This document shows, piece after piece, positions 43,061-51,731 of a stretch of DNA of 64,000 nt (its first letter is position 1; each line of letters opens with the position of its first letter). Position numbers and translations under genes: made by a program. The notes below the pieces were generated by a model, which searched no databases, was not told the origin of the DNA, and saw nothing but the letters and a program-made list of their open reading frames with translations. Source of the stretch: Zeimonas sp964538505 (GTDB lineage Bacteria; Pseudomonadota; Gammaproteobacteria; Burkholderiales; Burkholderiaceae_E); NCBI GenBank assembly GCA_964538505.1, contig CAZIDY010000006.1, forward strand, positions 1 through 64,000, read 5' to 3'.

Positions 43061-45181
43061 TCACCAGATCGCGCGGATCTTCGCGGCGACGTCGATCGAC
43101 AGCGCATCGGCCGACGAACACGCGCCACCGGCCGGCTCGTCCATCGGCGTCGGCTTCGCAGCGCCACGGTCGAAGCACGCGAGCAGCGCATCGGTCAGGA
43201 AACGGCTGCGTGCCCCGTGCACGTAGGCGTCGCCGAAGCGCGGCTGCTGCGTCGTGAAATGGCGCTGGGGCTCGAGCAGGTACAGGAAATCACGCGCGCG
43301 CGTCATCGCGACGTAGAGAAGTCGACGCTCCTCGTCGATCGATTCGGCGCGGCCGGTCGCATATTCGTTCGGGAAGTTGCCGTCGGCCACGTTCAGCACG
43401 TACACCGCGTCCCACTCCTGTCCCTTGGCCGAATGCACGGTCGACAGCACCAGGTAATCGTCGTCGAGCAGCGGCGCACCGGCGAGGTCGCCGCTCGCCT
43501 GTGGCGGATCGAGTGCGAGCTCGGCGAGAAAGCGCTCGCGCGTGCCGAACTGCGCCGCGATCGACTGCAGCGTGTCGAGGTCGGCCGAGCGCACGAGCGC
43601 GTCGTCGTGACGCCGCTCGAGCAGCGGCTGGTACCAGTGTCGCGCCGGCTCGAGCTGCGCCGGCCAGGCCGCCGCCGGGTCGATGAGCATACGCATCAGC
43701 TCGACGAATCCGGACCACGCTTCGCGCGACGCCGGCGGAGCAGCAAAGGCCGCCAACGCATCGGCAAACGGCTGTTGCGAGCCGAGCACGAGATCGATGC
43801 AGCGTTGCGCATTGGCCGGCCCGAAGCCGCTCATCAGCTGCAATGCGCGGAACGCCGCGATCGCGTTGCGACGGTTCGCCGCCCAGCGCAGCACCGAGAG
43901 CAGGTCCTTCACGTGCGCCGCTTCGAGGAACTTCAGGCCACCGTGCTTGACGAACGGGATCTCGCGGCGCACGAGCTCGATCTCGAGCACAGCGCTGTGG
44001 TGCGCGCTGCGGAACAGCACCGCCTGGCGCCTGAGCAGGATGCCTTCCTCGCGATGGCGCAGGATCGTGTCGATGACGCGGTCGGCCTGCGCGCGCTCGT
44101 CGAGCACGGTCAGCAGTTGCGGACGCGCACCTTGCCCGCGATGCGCAACGAGCGTTTTCGCATGCCGACGTGTTGCCTGCCCGATCAGCGTGTTCGCCGC
44201 ATCGAGCAGCGGCTGCACCGCGCGGTAATTGCGCTCGAGCACGATGCGCGCGGCCGGCGGCTCGAACTTCGCCGGAAAGTCGAGGATGTTGCCGACCTCG
44301 GCCGCACGGAACGCGTAGATCGACTGCGCGTCGTCGCCGACTACCGTCAACCCGCTGCCGTCGGGCTTCATCGCCAGCAGGATCTGCGCCTGCAACCGGT
44401 TCGTGTCCTGGTACTCGTCGACCAGTACGTGATCGAAGCGCGCACCGAGCTCGGCAGCGAACGCGGCATCGCTCATCGCGGCGTGCCACCACAGCAGCAG
44501 ATCGTCGTAGTCGAGCACCGCATTCGCCAGCTTACGCTCGGTGTAGCGGCGAAAGAGCGCAACCAGTTCGTCGTGCCAGCCGGCGCACCAGGGAAAGCTC
44601 TGCTGCAGCACCGACTCGAGCGCACGGCCGCTGTTGACCTTGAACGAATGGATCGCCAGGCAGGTGTCCTTGCGCGGAAAGCGGCGCGACTGCGACGACA
44701 GGCCGAGCTCGTGCCGTACGACGTCGATCAGGTCGGCGGAGTCACCGCGGTCGAGGATGTCGAAGGACGGATCGAGCCCGATGCGCTTCGCCTGCTCGCG
44801 CAGCAGCCGCGCGCCGACCGAATGAAAGGTGCCCGCCCATGACAGATGCAGCGCCGCGCCGCCCCAGCTACCGCCTGCGCCCACTTCGCGCGCGAGCAGC
44901 CGCTCGGCTCGCCGCGTCATCTCGCCGGCGGCGCGTCGGCTGAAGGTGAGCAGCAGCACGCGCATCGGGTCGACGCCGTTGCGCACGAGATGCGCGACGC
45001 GGTGCGCAAGCGTGGACGTCTTCCCGGTACCGGCCCCGGCGACGACGAGCAGCGGACCCGCACGAAAGCCCCCGCTCCCGTCGGGCGCGCCGAAGCAGGC
45101 GGCGGCCCGCTGCTCGCCGTTCAACGTATCAAGGCTGGAAGCGGCGCGCGGCGTCTCGGCAGCGAGCGGAACGGCGGACAT
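43061..45181 (-). CDS. UvrD/Rep-family superfamily 1A DNA helicase
   Basis: 706 residues. Helicase motifs in order: LNGEQRAAA (Q), VVAGAGTGKTSTLAHR (I), LLLTFSRRAAGEM (Ia), VLVDEYQDTNRLQ (II), VVGDDAQSIYAFRAA (III), VLERNYRA (IV), LSTVHSAKGQEWDAVYVLNV (V), EERRLLYVAMTRARDFLYL (VI). A bona fide ATP-dependent 3'-5' DNA helicase of the UvrD/PcrA type; with UvrD elsewhere in the genome this may be a paralogue. The ATG was chosen because conservation begins soon after it. Divergent from the TerB-like gene. Confidence 0.93.
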   Translation of the reverse strand: MSAVPLAAETPRAASSLDTLNGEQRAAACFGAPDGSGGFRAGPLLVVAGAGTGKTSTLAHRVAHLVRNGVDPMRVLLLTFSRRAAGEMTRRAERLLAREVGAGGSWGGAALHLSWAGTFHSVGARLLREQAKRIGLDPSFDILDRGDSADLIDVVRHELGLSSQSRRFPRKDTCLAIHSFKVNSGRALESVLQQSFPWCAGWHDELVALFRRYTERKLANAVLDYDDLLLWWHAAMSDAAFAAELGARFDHVLVDEYQDTNRLQAQILLAMKPDGSGLTVVGDDAQSIYAFRAAEVGNILDFPAKFEPPAARIVLERNYRAVQPLLDAANTLIGQATRRHAKTLVAHRGQGARPQLLTVLDERAQADRVIDTILRHREEGILLRRQAVLFRSAHHSAVLEIELVRREIPFVKHGGLKFLEAAHVKDLLSVLRWAANRRNAIAAFRALQLMSGFGPANAQRCIDLVLGSQQPFADALAAFAAPPASREAWSGFVELMRMLIDPAAAWPAQLEPARHWYQPLLERRHDDALVRSADLDTLQSIAAQFGTRERFLAELALDPPQASGDLAGAPLLDDDYLVLSTVHSAKGQEWDAVYVLNVADGNFPNEYATGRAESIDEERRLLYVAMTRARDFLYLLEPQRHFTTQQPRFGDAYVHGARSRFLTDALLACFDRGAAKPTPMDEPAGGACSSADALSIDVAAKIRAIW

Positions 45182-45302
45182 GGCCGCCAGTTTAGGGCCT
45201 GTTCGAACCACGGCCGTTCCGTCGCGGGCGCACGACCACGCGATCGGCATCGCAGGCGCACTTCGAGCGACGTGCCAGGCCTCGACGTGGGAAAATTCCC
45301 CG

Positions 45303-45758
45303 ATGCTGACGACGATCCGCACCTTCTTCGAGCGTCATCTCGCAGGGCCCGATGCTCGCGACGACTCCGGCCGCACGATCGAGATGGCCACCGCCGCGCT
45401 GATGGCCGAGACGATGCGCATCGACGGCGACATCACCGAGGCCGAGCGCGAGATCGCCACGACCGCGATCCGCGACAAGCTCGGACTATCGACAGAGGAA
45501 TCGCGCGAGCTGCTCGATCTCGCCCGCGAGAAGGTCGGCCGGGCCACCGACTACTTCCAGTTCACCTCGCTGATCAACCGCCACTTCACGCAGGACCAGA
45601 AAGTGCGCGTCATCGAACTGATGTGGCGCGTCGCCTACGCCGACGACCGCATCGACGACCACGAGCTGCACCTGATCCGCCGCATCGCCGACCTGCTGCA
45701 TGTGCCGCATCATGATTTCATTGCGGCGAAGATGAGGGCAGTGAAGGGTAAAGGGTGA
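45303..45758 (+). CDS. TerB-like protein
   Basis: 151 residues, cytoplasmic. All-helical TerB fold with acidic metal-binding-type motifs: ETMRIDGDITEAEREI and RVAYADDRIDDHELHLIRRI, an internal duplication typical of tellurite-resistance TerB-like proteins. The stand-alone gene suggests a general helper rather than a tellurite operon. The C-terminus VKGKG and the TGA stop come from a dispersed purine repeat, which means the ancestral C-terminus was probably replaced. Confidence 0.85.
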   Translation: MLTTIRTFFERHLAGPDARDDSGRTIEMATAALMAETMRIDGDITEAEREIATTAIRDKLGLSTEESRELLDLAREKVGRATDYFQFTSLINRHFTQDQKVRVIELMWRVAYADDRIDDHELHLIRRIADLLHVPHHDFIAAKMRAVKGKG

Positions 45759-45780
45759 AACCGGGGAAAACCGGGGTCAA
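45741..45780. repeat. Dispersed purine/pyrimidine repeat, locus C
   Basis: GTGAAGGGTAAAGGGTGA encodes the TerB-like C-terminus and stop; then AACCGGGGAAAACCGGGG, whose GGGGAAAACCG core recurs in the hairpin before the ccoN-like gene. It fills the 18-bp gap between two convergent genes and touches the frmB stop (45777-45779). Confidence 0.75.
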
Positions 45781-46628
45781 ACGAGCAACCGATGATGGTG
45801 CACCAGGTGCTCGCGCACGAACGACTGCACGAACCAGTATCCGTGCCCGTAGCCGTCGTGCCGGTGCAGCTGCACCTGCGTGCCGGAGCGCTGCGCGGCA
45901 TCGACGAAGCGGTCGGGATGCAGCTGCTCGGCGAGGAACTCGTCGGCGCTGCCCTGGTCGATGCGGATCGGCGTGGAAAAACCGTGCTTCGCGACGAGCA
46001 GGCTCGCGTCGTAGTCGGCCCAGGCGCTGCGATCGTCGCCGAGGTATCCGGAGAAGGCCTTGCGACCCCACGGGCTCTCCGAGGGCGCGGCGATCGGCGC
46101 AAAGGCCGACACTGAACGGTAGCGATCTGGATTGCGCAGCGCGCAGACGAGCGCGCCGTGCCCACCCATCGAATGACCGAACACGCCGCGCGCGTCGTCG
46201 CGCACCGGGAAATGCGCGGCGATCGTTCGCGGCAGCTCGTCGGTGATCCACGAGTACATCCGATAGTGCGCTGACCACGGCGCGCGCGTCGCATCGACGT
46301 AGAAACCCGCGGCGAGACCGAAGTCCCAGTGCTCGTCGTCGCCGGAAAGGCGCACGCGCGGGCTCGTGTCGGGTGCGACCAGCACGAGGCCCAGCTCGGC
46401 CGCAACGCGCTGCGCCCCCGCCTTGATCGCAAAGGTCTCCTCGTTGCAGGTGAGTCCGGCCAGGTAATAGACCGCCGGCAGGCGCGTGCCCGGGTCGGCA
46501 AGCGCCGCGGGCGGCCGGTACACCGCGAAGCGCATCGGCGCATCGCAGACCTGCGATGCGTGCTCGTAGAAGCCCTGCACGCCGTCGAAGCAGCGATGCT
46601 CGGCAATCACTCTGAGCCCGGCCGCCAT
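45777..46628 (-). CDS. frmB: S-formylglutathione hydrolase FrmB/EstD
   Basis: 283 residues, cytoplasmic alpha/beta hydrolase of the esterase D family. Conserved: YYLAGLTCNEETFAIKAGAQ, APDTSPRG-like APDTSPRVRL, nucleophile S in GHSMGGHGAL, Asp in QGSADEFL and His in HDGYGHGYWF. Hydrolyses S-formylglutathione to formate and glutathione after FrmA. The ATG overlaps the frmA stop by 1 bp (TGATG). Last gene of the ten-gene minus-strand directon that begins at the ferredoxin. Confidence 0.95.
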   Translation of the reverse strand: MAAGLRVIAEHRCFDGVQGFYEHASQVCDAPMRFAVYRPPAALADPGTRLPAVYYLAGLTCNEETFAIKAGAQRVAAELGLVLVAPDTSPRVRLSGDDEHWDFGLAAGFYVDATRAPWSAHYRMYSWITDELPRTIAAHFPVRDDARGVFGHSMGGHGALVCALRNPDRYRSVSAFAPIAAPSESPWGRKAFSGYLGDDRSAWADYDASLLVAKHGFSTPIRIDQGSADEFLAEQLHPDRFVDAAQRSGTQVQLHRHDGYGHGYWFVQSFVREHLVHHHRLLV

Positions 46629-47737
46629 CAGTAGACCACCACGCTGCGGATCGACTCGCCGCTGTGCATCAGGTCGAAGGCGCGATTGATGTCGTCGAGC
46701 GGCATCGTGTGCGTGATCAGGCTGTCGATGTCGATCCGGCCGTCCATGTACCAGTCGACGATCTTCGGCACGTCGGTGCGGCCGCGCGCGCCGCCGAAGG
46801 CGGTGCCTTTCCATTCCCGGCCGGTGACGAGCTGGAACGGACGCGTCGAGATCTCCTGCCCGGCCGCCGCAACGCCGACGATCACCGACACACCCCAGCC
46901 GCGGTGACAGCACTCGAGCGCCTGTCGCATCAGCTGCACGTTGCCGACACACTCGAAGCTGTAATCGGCGCCGCCGTCGGTGAGCTCGACCAGGTGCGCG
47001 ACCAGGTCGCCTTCGACCTCCTTCGGATTCACGAAATGCGTGAGCCCGAACTGCCGTGCGAGCGCCTCGCGCTCCGGGTTGAGATCGACGCCGACGATGC
47101 GGTCGGCGCCGACCATCCGGGCACCCTGCACGACGTTCAGGCCGATGCCGCCGAGCCCGAATACGACGACGTTCGAGCCCGGCTCGACGCCTGCCGTGTT
47201 GATCACCGCGCCGAGGCCGGTGGTGACGCCGCAGCCGATGTAGCAGACCTTGTCGAAGGGTGCGTCCTCGCGGATCTTCGCAACCGCGATCTCGGGCAGC
47301 ACGGTGTAGTTCGCGAAAGTGGAGCAGCCCATGTAGTGATGCAGCGGCTTGCCGCCCAACGAGAAGCGGCTCGTACCGTCGGGCATCAGGCCGCGGCCCT
47401 GCGTCGCGCGGATCGCCGTGCACAGGTTCGTCTTGCGCGACAGGCACGACTTGCACTGCCGACATTCGGGCGTGTAGAGCGGAATCACGTGATCGCCCTT
47501 GCGCACCGAGGTCACGCCCGGCCCGACATCGACGACGATACCGGCGCCCTCGTGGCCGAGGATCGCCGGAAACAGCCCTTCGGGATCGGCGCCCGAGCGC
47601 GTGTATTCGTCGGTATGGCAGATGCCGGTCGCCTTGACCTCGACGAGCACCTCGAAGGCACGCGGCCCGTCGAGCTGGACCGTCTCGACCGACAGCGGCT
47701 TGCCCGCTTCCCAGGCAATTGCGGCACGCACGTCCAT
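46628..47737 (-). CDS. frmA: S-(hydroxymethyl)glutathione dehydrogenase / S-nitrosoglutathione reductase FrmA
   Basis: 369 residues, class III alcohol dehydrogenase. Catalytic zinc site GICHTDEY and GHEGAG; structural zinc cysteines CRQCKSCLSRKTNLC; glutathione-related TQGRGLMPDGTSRFS; NAD loop VFGLGGIGLNVVQG. Oxidises the formaldehyde-glutathione adduct and reduces S-nitrosoglutathione; the latter fits the NsrR regulator in the same directon. One bp after cysK and directly coupled to frmB. Start MDVRAAIAWEAG, the usual family start. Confidence 0.96.
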   Translation of the reverse strand: MDVRAAIAWEAGKPLSVETVQLDGPRAFEVLVEVKATGICHTDEYTRSGADPEGLFPAILGHEGAGIVVDVGPGVTSVRKGDHVIPLYTPECRQCKSCLSRKTNLCTAIRATQGRGLMPDGTSRFSLGGKPLHHYMGCSTFANYTVLPEIAVAKIREDAPFDKVCYIGCGVTTGLGAVINTAGVEPGSNVVVFGLGGIGLNVVQGARMVGADRIVGVDLNPEREALARQFGLTHFVNPKEVEGDLVAHLVELTDGGADYSFECVGNVQLMRQALECCHRGWGVSVIVGVAAAGQEISTRPFQLVTGREWKGTAFGGARGRTDVPKIVDWYMDGRIDIDSLITHTMPLDDINRAFDLMHSGESIRSVVVY

Positions 47738-47738
47738 G

Positions 47739-48722
47739 TCAGCCCTCCGCAAGCGCGTCGGCAATGTCGGCGGCGTCGGGCTTCGGCATCTCCGCGTACA
47801 CCGGGTTCGTCAGGTACCGTTCACCGAAATCCGGAATGATCGCGACGATCGTCTTCCCGCGGTTCTCGGAGCGGCCGGCCAGCTGCAGCGCCGCCCAGGT
47901 GATCGAACCGCCCGAGATGCCACCGAAGATCCCTTCCTCGCGCGCAAGCAGGCGCGCCGTGTCGATCGCGTCTTCGTTGGTGACGCGCACCACCTCGTCG
48001 TAGATCTTCGTGTCGAGCACGCCCGGCACGAAGCCCGCTCCCAGCCCCTGTTGCTTGTGAGGGCCGGGGCTGCCGCCCGACAGCACGGCGCTCTCGGCCG
48101 GCTCGACGGCGACGATCGCGATCGACGACTTCTTCTCGCGCAGGTAGCGCCCGGCGCCGGTGATCGTGCCGCCGGTGCCGATGCCCGAGACGAGCACGTC
48201 GACGCTGCCGCCGGTGTCCTCCCAGATCTCGGGGCCGGTCGTGCGGTAGTGGATCTCGGCATTGGCCGGGTTGTCGAACTGGCGCGCCATCCAGCCGCGC
48301 GAACCGAGCTTCGCAAGGATCTCCTCGGCGCGCGCGATCGCGCCCTTCATCCCCTTGGCGCCTTCGGTGAGCACGAGCACGACGCCGAGCGCCTCGAGCA
48401 TGCGGCGCCGCTCGAGCGTCATCGTGTCGGGCATCGTGATCACGCAGCGAAAACCGCGCGCAACCGCGGTGTACGCCAGGCCGATGCCGGTGTTTCCGCT
48501 CGTCGGCTCGACGATCACCATCCCCGGCTTCAGGTCGCCGCGCTCGATCGAATCCTCGACCATCGCGTTGCCGATCCGGTCTTTCACCGACGCGAAGGGA
48601 TTGAAGCCCTCGTGCTTGACGACGATTGCGCCCGGGAAGCCGGCACCGAGCCGGTTCAGGCGGATCAACGGGGTGTCGCCTACGGTCTGGGTGATGTTGT
48701 CGTAGATGCGTCCTCTGGCCAT
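47739..48722 (-). CDS. cysK: Cysteine synthase CysK-type (O-acetylserine sulfhydrylase)
   Basis: 327 residues, PLP enzyme. PLP lysine K47 in NPFASVKDRIG, substrate loop EPTSGNTGIGLAY, phosphate loop SGIGTGGTITGAG, and GFVPGVLD near the C-terminal half. Makes cysteine from O-acetylserine and sulfide, and so could supply thiols for glutathione used by FrmA. GAGAGGAG precedes the ATG by about 7 nt. Its first 43 bp overlap the end of the membrane protein gene upstream. Confidence 0.94.
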   Translation of the reverse strand: MARGRIYDNITQTVGDTPLIRLNRLGAGFPGAIVVKHEGFNPFASVKDRIGNAMVEDSIERGDLKPGMVIVEPTSGNTGIGLAYTAVARGFRCVITMPDTMTLERRRMLEALGVVLVLTEGAKGMKGAIARAEEILAKLGSRGWMARQFDNPANAEIHYRTTGPEIWEDTGGSVDVLVSGIGTGGTITGAGRYLREKKSSIAIVAVEPAESAVLSGGSPGPHKQQGLGAGFVPGVLDTKIYDEVVRVTNEDAIDTARLLAREEGIFGGISGGSITWAALQLAGRSENRGKTIVAIIPDFGERYLTNPVYAEMPKPDAADIADALAEG

Positions 48723-49357
48723 GATGGCTCCTCTCGGGATGGATCGCACGCGTCGTGCCGCGCGTGGCGCGGTGCAGGCGCACAACCCGAGCGTAGCGCG
48801 ATCTCGGCCCGGTGCGTTCGCACACCCGCGTCGACCAGCCAGGCGATTGCCGCGCCGATCGCCAGCGCGACGAGGAAAGTGCCGACGAGCTCCTGCTCGT
48901 CGAGCCGATAGCCGTTGCACAGCCGCACCGGCGCATCGCGATACAGCGCGCCGACGACGGCGGTCATCGGCAGCACGTTGCCGAGGAAGAAGCCCTGCAC
49001 GACGAGACCGGCGCGCGGCCACGAAACGCGCAGCGCAGCGCCGGTTGTGAGCAGCGCAACCGATTTCGCCGCCTCGACCCGCGCGTCGACCAGCGCGAGG
49101 TCGAGCAGCCGGGGGATCATCGCCAGCGCGAGCATGCCCGCGACGAAGGCGAGCCCGGCGACGCCGAGCCGGTTCCAGCGCGACTCCACGTTGCCGGCAA
49201 AGGGCTCCGACAACAGCGCACCGGCGATCATCAGCAACGGAAACTGGATCAGCATGTGCGTCGCCATTCCCGCCTCGAGCCAGCCGCGCAGCGGCCAGGA
49301 GACGCAGGCGAGCGCGAGCACCGCCCCGGCGATGAAACGTGCCCGCCCGCCCGTCAT
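48680..49357 (-). CDS. Multi-pass membrane protein, oxidase-cluster associated
   Basis: 225 residues. Five or so membrane helices: AGAVLALACVSWPL, MLIQFPLLMIAGALLS, LGVAGLAFVAGMLALAMIP, VVQGFFLGNVLPMTAVVGAL and VGTFLVALAIGAAIAWLV. His/Met/Trp residues in membrane-adjacent positions (MATHMLIQFP) recall copper- or haem-handling assembly proteins, but I cannot name a family with confidence. It overlaps SCO by 4 bp and cysK by 43 bp. The last 30 residues, beyond the final helix, are read through the cysK start and may be unstructured. Confidence 0.8.
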   Translation of the reverse strand: MTGGRARFIAGAVLALACVSWPLRGWLEAGMATHMLIQFPLLMIAGALLSEPFAGNVESRWNRLGVAGLAFVAGMLALAMIPRLLDLALVDARVEAAKSVALLTTGAALRVSWPRAGLVVQGFFLGNVLPMTAVVGALYRDAPVRLCNGYRLDEQELVGTFLVALAIGAAIAWLVDAGVRTHRAEIALRSGCAPAPRHARHDACDPSREEPSWPEDASTTTSPRP

Positions 49358-49992
49358 TGCATCGAGATCGCGGCGAGCGAGCGCGCGAAATGCAGGGCCT
49401 CGTCGAGTTCGTCGTAGTCGAAGACGCGAACCAGGCGCGCGTTCGCGTCGGCGACGAGCAGCGCCGCGTTGTGCTCGTAGCCGGCGAATCCGTCGGGGAT
49501 CACCACGACCTGGAAGGCGCGCAGCAGCGGCTCGAGATCAGCGGAATCGCGGACGGTGACGAAACGCCAGATCCGCGGATCGGCATGCAGGTCCTGCGCA
49601 TACCGGCCGAGCGCCGCGACGTCGTCGCGTGCGGGGTCGAAGCTCACCGACAGCAGACGTACCGGCGGTGCGCCGGGCACATCGTCCGCCACGATGCGCG
49701 CCTGCATCTGCTGGAAAGCGCTGCCGAGCGCGGCACAGACGCTTACGCAGCGCGTATAGATGAAGTCGACGATCGTCGCGGCGCCGTCGGGTGCACGCAG
49801 CAGTTCCGGCAGCGCCGCCGCTTCGATACCCGGGCCGACGACCTCGATCGGCGGAACCGCAACCGGCGCCTCACGCACTTCGAGGCGCCTGGCTCCTTCA
49901 GCGGTGAAGACCTGGAAGTCGTGCGTCAGCCAGGCGGCCGCCGCCCATGCGAGCACGACGGCAACTACGCTGGCGAAGGCCGTGCGAAACAT
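49354..49992 (-). CDS. SCO1/SenC/PrrC-family copper chaperone
   Basis: 212 residues. Membrane anchor at about 5-22 and a periplasmic thioredoxin-like domain. Copper ligands C82-x3-C86 in IYTRCVSVCAALG and H174 in GYEHNAALLV; LLSVSFDPARDDVAAL is a typical SCO stretch. Delivers copper to haem-copper oxidases (CuA or CuB site assembly) and can sense thiol redox state. Lies between NsrR and the membrane protein gene in the cbb3-like cluster; overlaps the latter by 4 bp. Confidence 0.92.
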   Translation of the reverse strand: MFRTAFASVVAVVLAWAAAAWLTHDFQVFTAEGARRLEVREAPVAVPPIEVVGPGIEAAALPELLRAPDGAATIVDFIYTRCVSVCAALGSAFQQMQARIVADDVPGAPPVRLLSVSFDPARDDVAALGRYAQDLHADPRIWRFVTVRDSADLEPLLRAFQVVVIPDGFAGYEHNAALLVADANARLVRVFDYDELDEALHFARSLAAISMQ

Positions 49993-50023
49993 TCCGGCGC
50001 TACCGCCGCCCGGCCCGGCGTAC

Positions 50024-50491
50024 TCAGGCGACGCGCGCCCGCGGCATCCGTTGCAGCGGGCGCGCCTCGATGTCGACCGGTGGACCGTCGTGGCTCGGCG
50101 GCAGGACGTCGGCGAGCGTATGCGCGTCGAGCCGCTCGAGAAAGGCCCGCAGTGCGTCGTTCAGGATACCGTTGAGACCGCAATTGCCGGTGAGCGTACA
50201 GCGACTGGCAGTGCCGAAGCACTCGGTGATCAGGAAGTCGGACTCCATGCGCCGCACGACGGCGCCGACGTTGATGTCCTCGGGCCGGTGCGCGAGCCGC
50301 ATGCCGCCCCCCTTGCCGCGAACGGTCTCGATCCAGCCGGCCAGCCCCAGCTGGTGCGTGACCTTCATCAGGTGCGCTTCCGAGATGTCGTAGGCGCGCG
50401 CAACCTCGGCGATCGTGCACAGCCGCTCGGGCCGCTGCGCTACGTAGATCAGCAGGCGCATCGCGTAATCGGTCATCATCGTCAGGCGCAT
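50024..50491 (-). CDS. nsrR: Rrf2-family nitric-oxide-responsive repressor NsrR
   Basis: 155 residues. N-terminal winged helix (MRLTMMTDYAMRLLIYVAQR; D8 conserved) with recognition region DISEAHLMKVTHQL and wing VRGKGGGMRLA. Three cysteines at C91, C98 and C104 (CFGTASRCTLTGNCG) fit the NsrR spacing for an iron-sulfur cluster that is destroyed by NO. Lies in the middle of the oxidase cluster, between the cytochrome c and SCO genes, so it probably controls its own operon. A matching candidate operator overlaps the promoter at the head of the directon. Confidence 0.9.
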   Translation of the reverse strand: MRLTMMTDYAMRLLIYVAQRPERLCTIAEVARAYDISEAHLMKVTHQLGLAGWIETVRGKGGGMRLAHRPEDINVGAVVRRMESDFLITECFGTASRCTLTGNCGLNGILNDALRAFLERLDAHTLADVLPPSHDGPPVDIEARPLQRMPRARVA

Positions 50492-50515
50492 GAACCTCTC
50501 CTCGATCTTTCGTTC

Positions 50516-51124
50516 TCAGCCGCCGGAGGATCCGGCGATCGCCTCGAGCTGCGCACCGCTCTCGAAGGGCGCGGCGCGTCGCTGCGCGGCACGTTCCTGC
50601 GCAAAGATGTCGGGCTCGACGGCTTCCGCGCGATTGGACCACTGACTGCGCAGCCAGGTCGCGATCGCAGCCAGCTCGCCGTCGGACAGCCGCTCGAACG
50701 AGGGCATCGATCCGCGGTACTTCGTGCCCAGCACTTCGATCTCCCCGTCGATGCCGTGCAACAGGATGTTGGCAAGCACCCGTTCGTTGCCCGTGACCCA
50801 TTCGGCGCCATCGAGCGGCGGGAAGACGCCGGCGAGGCCCTTGCCCGTCGGCTGATGGCAGGCGGCGCACTGGGCCGCATACAACGCCCTGCCATCGACG
50901 GCTGCACCGGTGGCGACGGTGGCGCCGCGCAGGTCGTCGATCGTGCGGCGATCACCGAACTCCGCGGCCCCGAAGGGTTCGGAGAACAGAATATAGCCCG
51001 CGCCGAAAAGCACCGCCATCAGCGTCAGCAGCGCGGCGATCCCCGGGATCGGGCGAATCGTCTCCGACGGCTCTTCATGCTCACGCTGCTGTGCACGCGG
51101 CAGCGATTCCGGATCGGTCAGCAT
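50516..51124 (-). CDS. Membrane-anchored monohaem cytochrome c
   Basis: 202 residues. A cytoplasmic N-terminus of about 27 residues, one membrane helix at 28-47, then a periplasmic class I cytochrome c with haem motif C86-A-A-C-H90 and a likely Met ligand in YRGSMPSF. Topology resembles CcoP but with a single haem instead of two, so it probably acts as the electron-donating third subunit of this cbb3-like oxidase. 10 bp after the ccoO-like gene and 24 bp before nsrR. Confidence 0.9.
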   Translation of the reverse strand: MLTDPESLPRAQQREHEEPSETIRPIPGIAALLTLMAVLFGAGYILFSEPFGAAEFGDRRTIDDLRGATVATGAAVDGRALYAAQCAACHQPTGKGLAGVFPPLDGAEWVTGNERVLANILLHGIDGEIEVLGTKYRGSMPSFERLSDGELAAIATWLRSQWSNRAEAVEPDIFAQERAAQRRAAPFESGAQLEAIAGSSGG

Positions 51125-51134
51125 CGTGCGCGCC

Positions 51135-51731
51135 TCATTCGTCCGTGCTCGCGACGCTCGGCAGGATCGGGTAGGTGCGATCGAGCGAGCGCAGGTACTC
51201 GACCAGGTCGAGCGCATCGCGCGTGGCGACGACGACCTTGCCGGACGGCGCAATGCCGGGCGGAAGCGCAACGACCCGGTCGTCGTCGCGCGCCTCGTCC
51301 CGATGCAGGAACAGGAACGGGTACGCCGGCATGTTCGATTCGCTGACGTAGGCGCGCGGCTGGTACAGGTGCCCCAGATGCCAGTCGGCGCTCGGCTGGC
51401 GTGCGCCGATGTTCAGCAGGTCGGGGCCGGTGCGCATCGTCCCGAGCAGATGCGGACTGTCGAACGAGTAGTCGGCCGGAACCGACGGACGCCCCCAGCC
51501 ACGCTCGGCGTCCGGTGCCAGGTTGCGGTCGCGCGGCTGCTGGCTGTGGCAGTAGACGCAGCCGTTGGCGATGTACACCTGTCGGCCGCGCTGCTGCGCC
51601 TCGGTATACGGCTTCAGTTCCGCCGGCGGCTCGACGTCGCGCACCTGCAGGTACGGCAGCACGACCAGCGCCGCGGTGGCGATGCCGAGCGAGACGGCTG
51701 CGCCGGCCGCCAGCTTCGCTTCATTTTCCAT
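51135..51731 (-). CDS. ccoO: cbb3-type cytochrome c oxidase subunit II, CcoO-like
   Basis: 198 residues. One membrane helix at about 9-27, then a periplasmic monohaem domain with RGRQVYIANGCVYCHSQQ (haem site C58, C61, H62). GTMRTGPDLLNIG, DWHLGHLYQPR and SESNMPAYPFLF are characteristic CcoO motifs, with the axial Met in SNMPAY. Overlaps the ccoN-like gene by 11 bp. It is shorter than many CcoO proteins and has a divergent middle, consistent with a non-canonical cbb3 group. Confidence 0.92.
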   Translation of the reverse strand: MENEAKLAAGAAVSLGIATAALVVLPYLQVRDVEPPAELKPYTEAQQRGRQVYIANGCVYCHSQQPRDRNLAPDAERGWGRPSVPADYSFDSPHLLGTMRTGPDLLNIGARQPSADWHLGHLYQPRAYVSESNMPAYPFLFLHRDEARDDDRVVALPPGIAPSGKVVVATRDALDLVEYLRSLDRTYPILPSVASTDE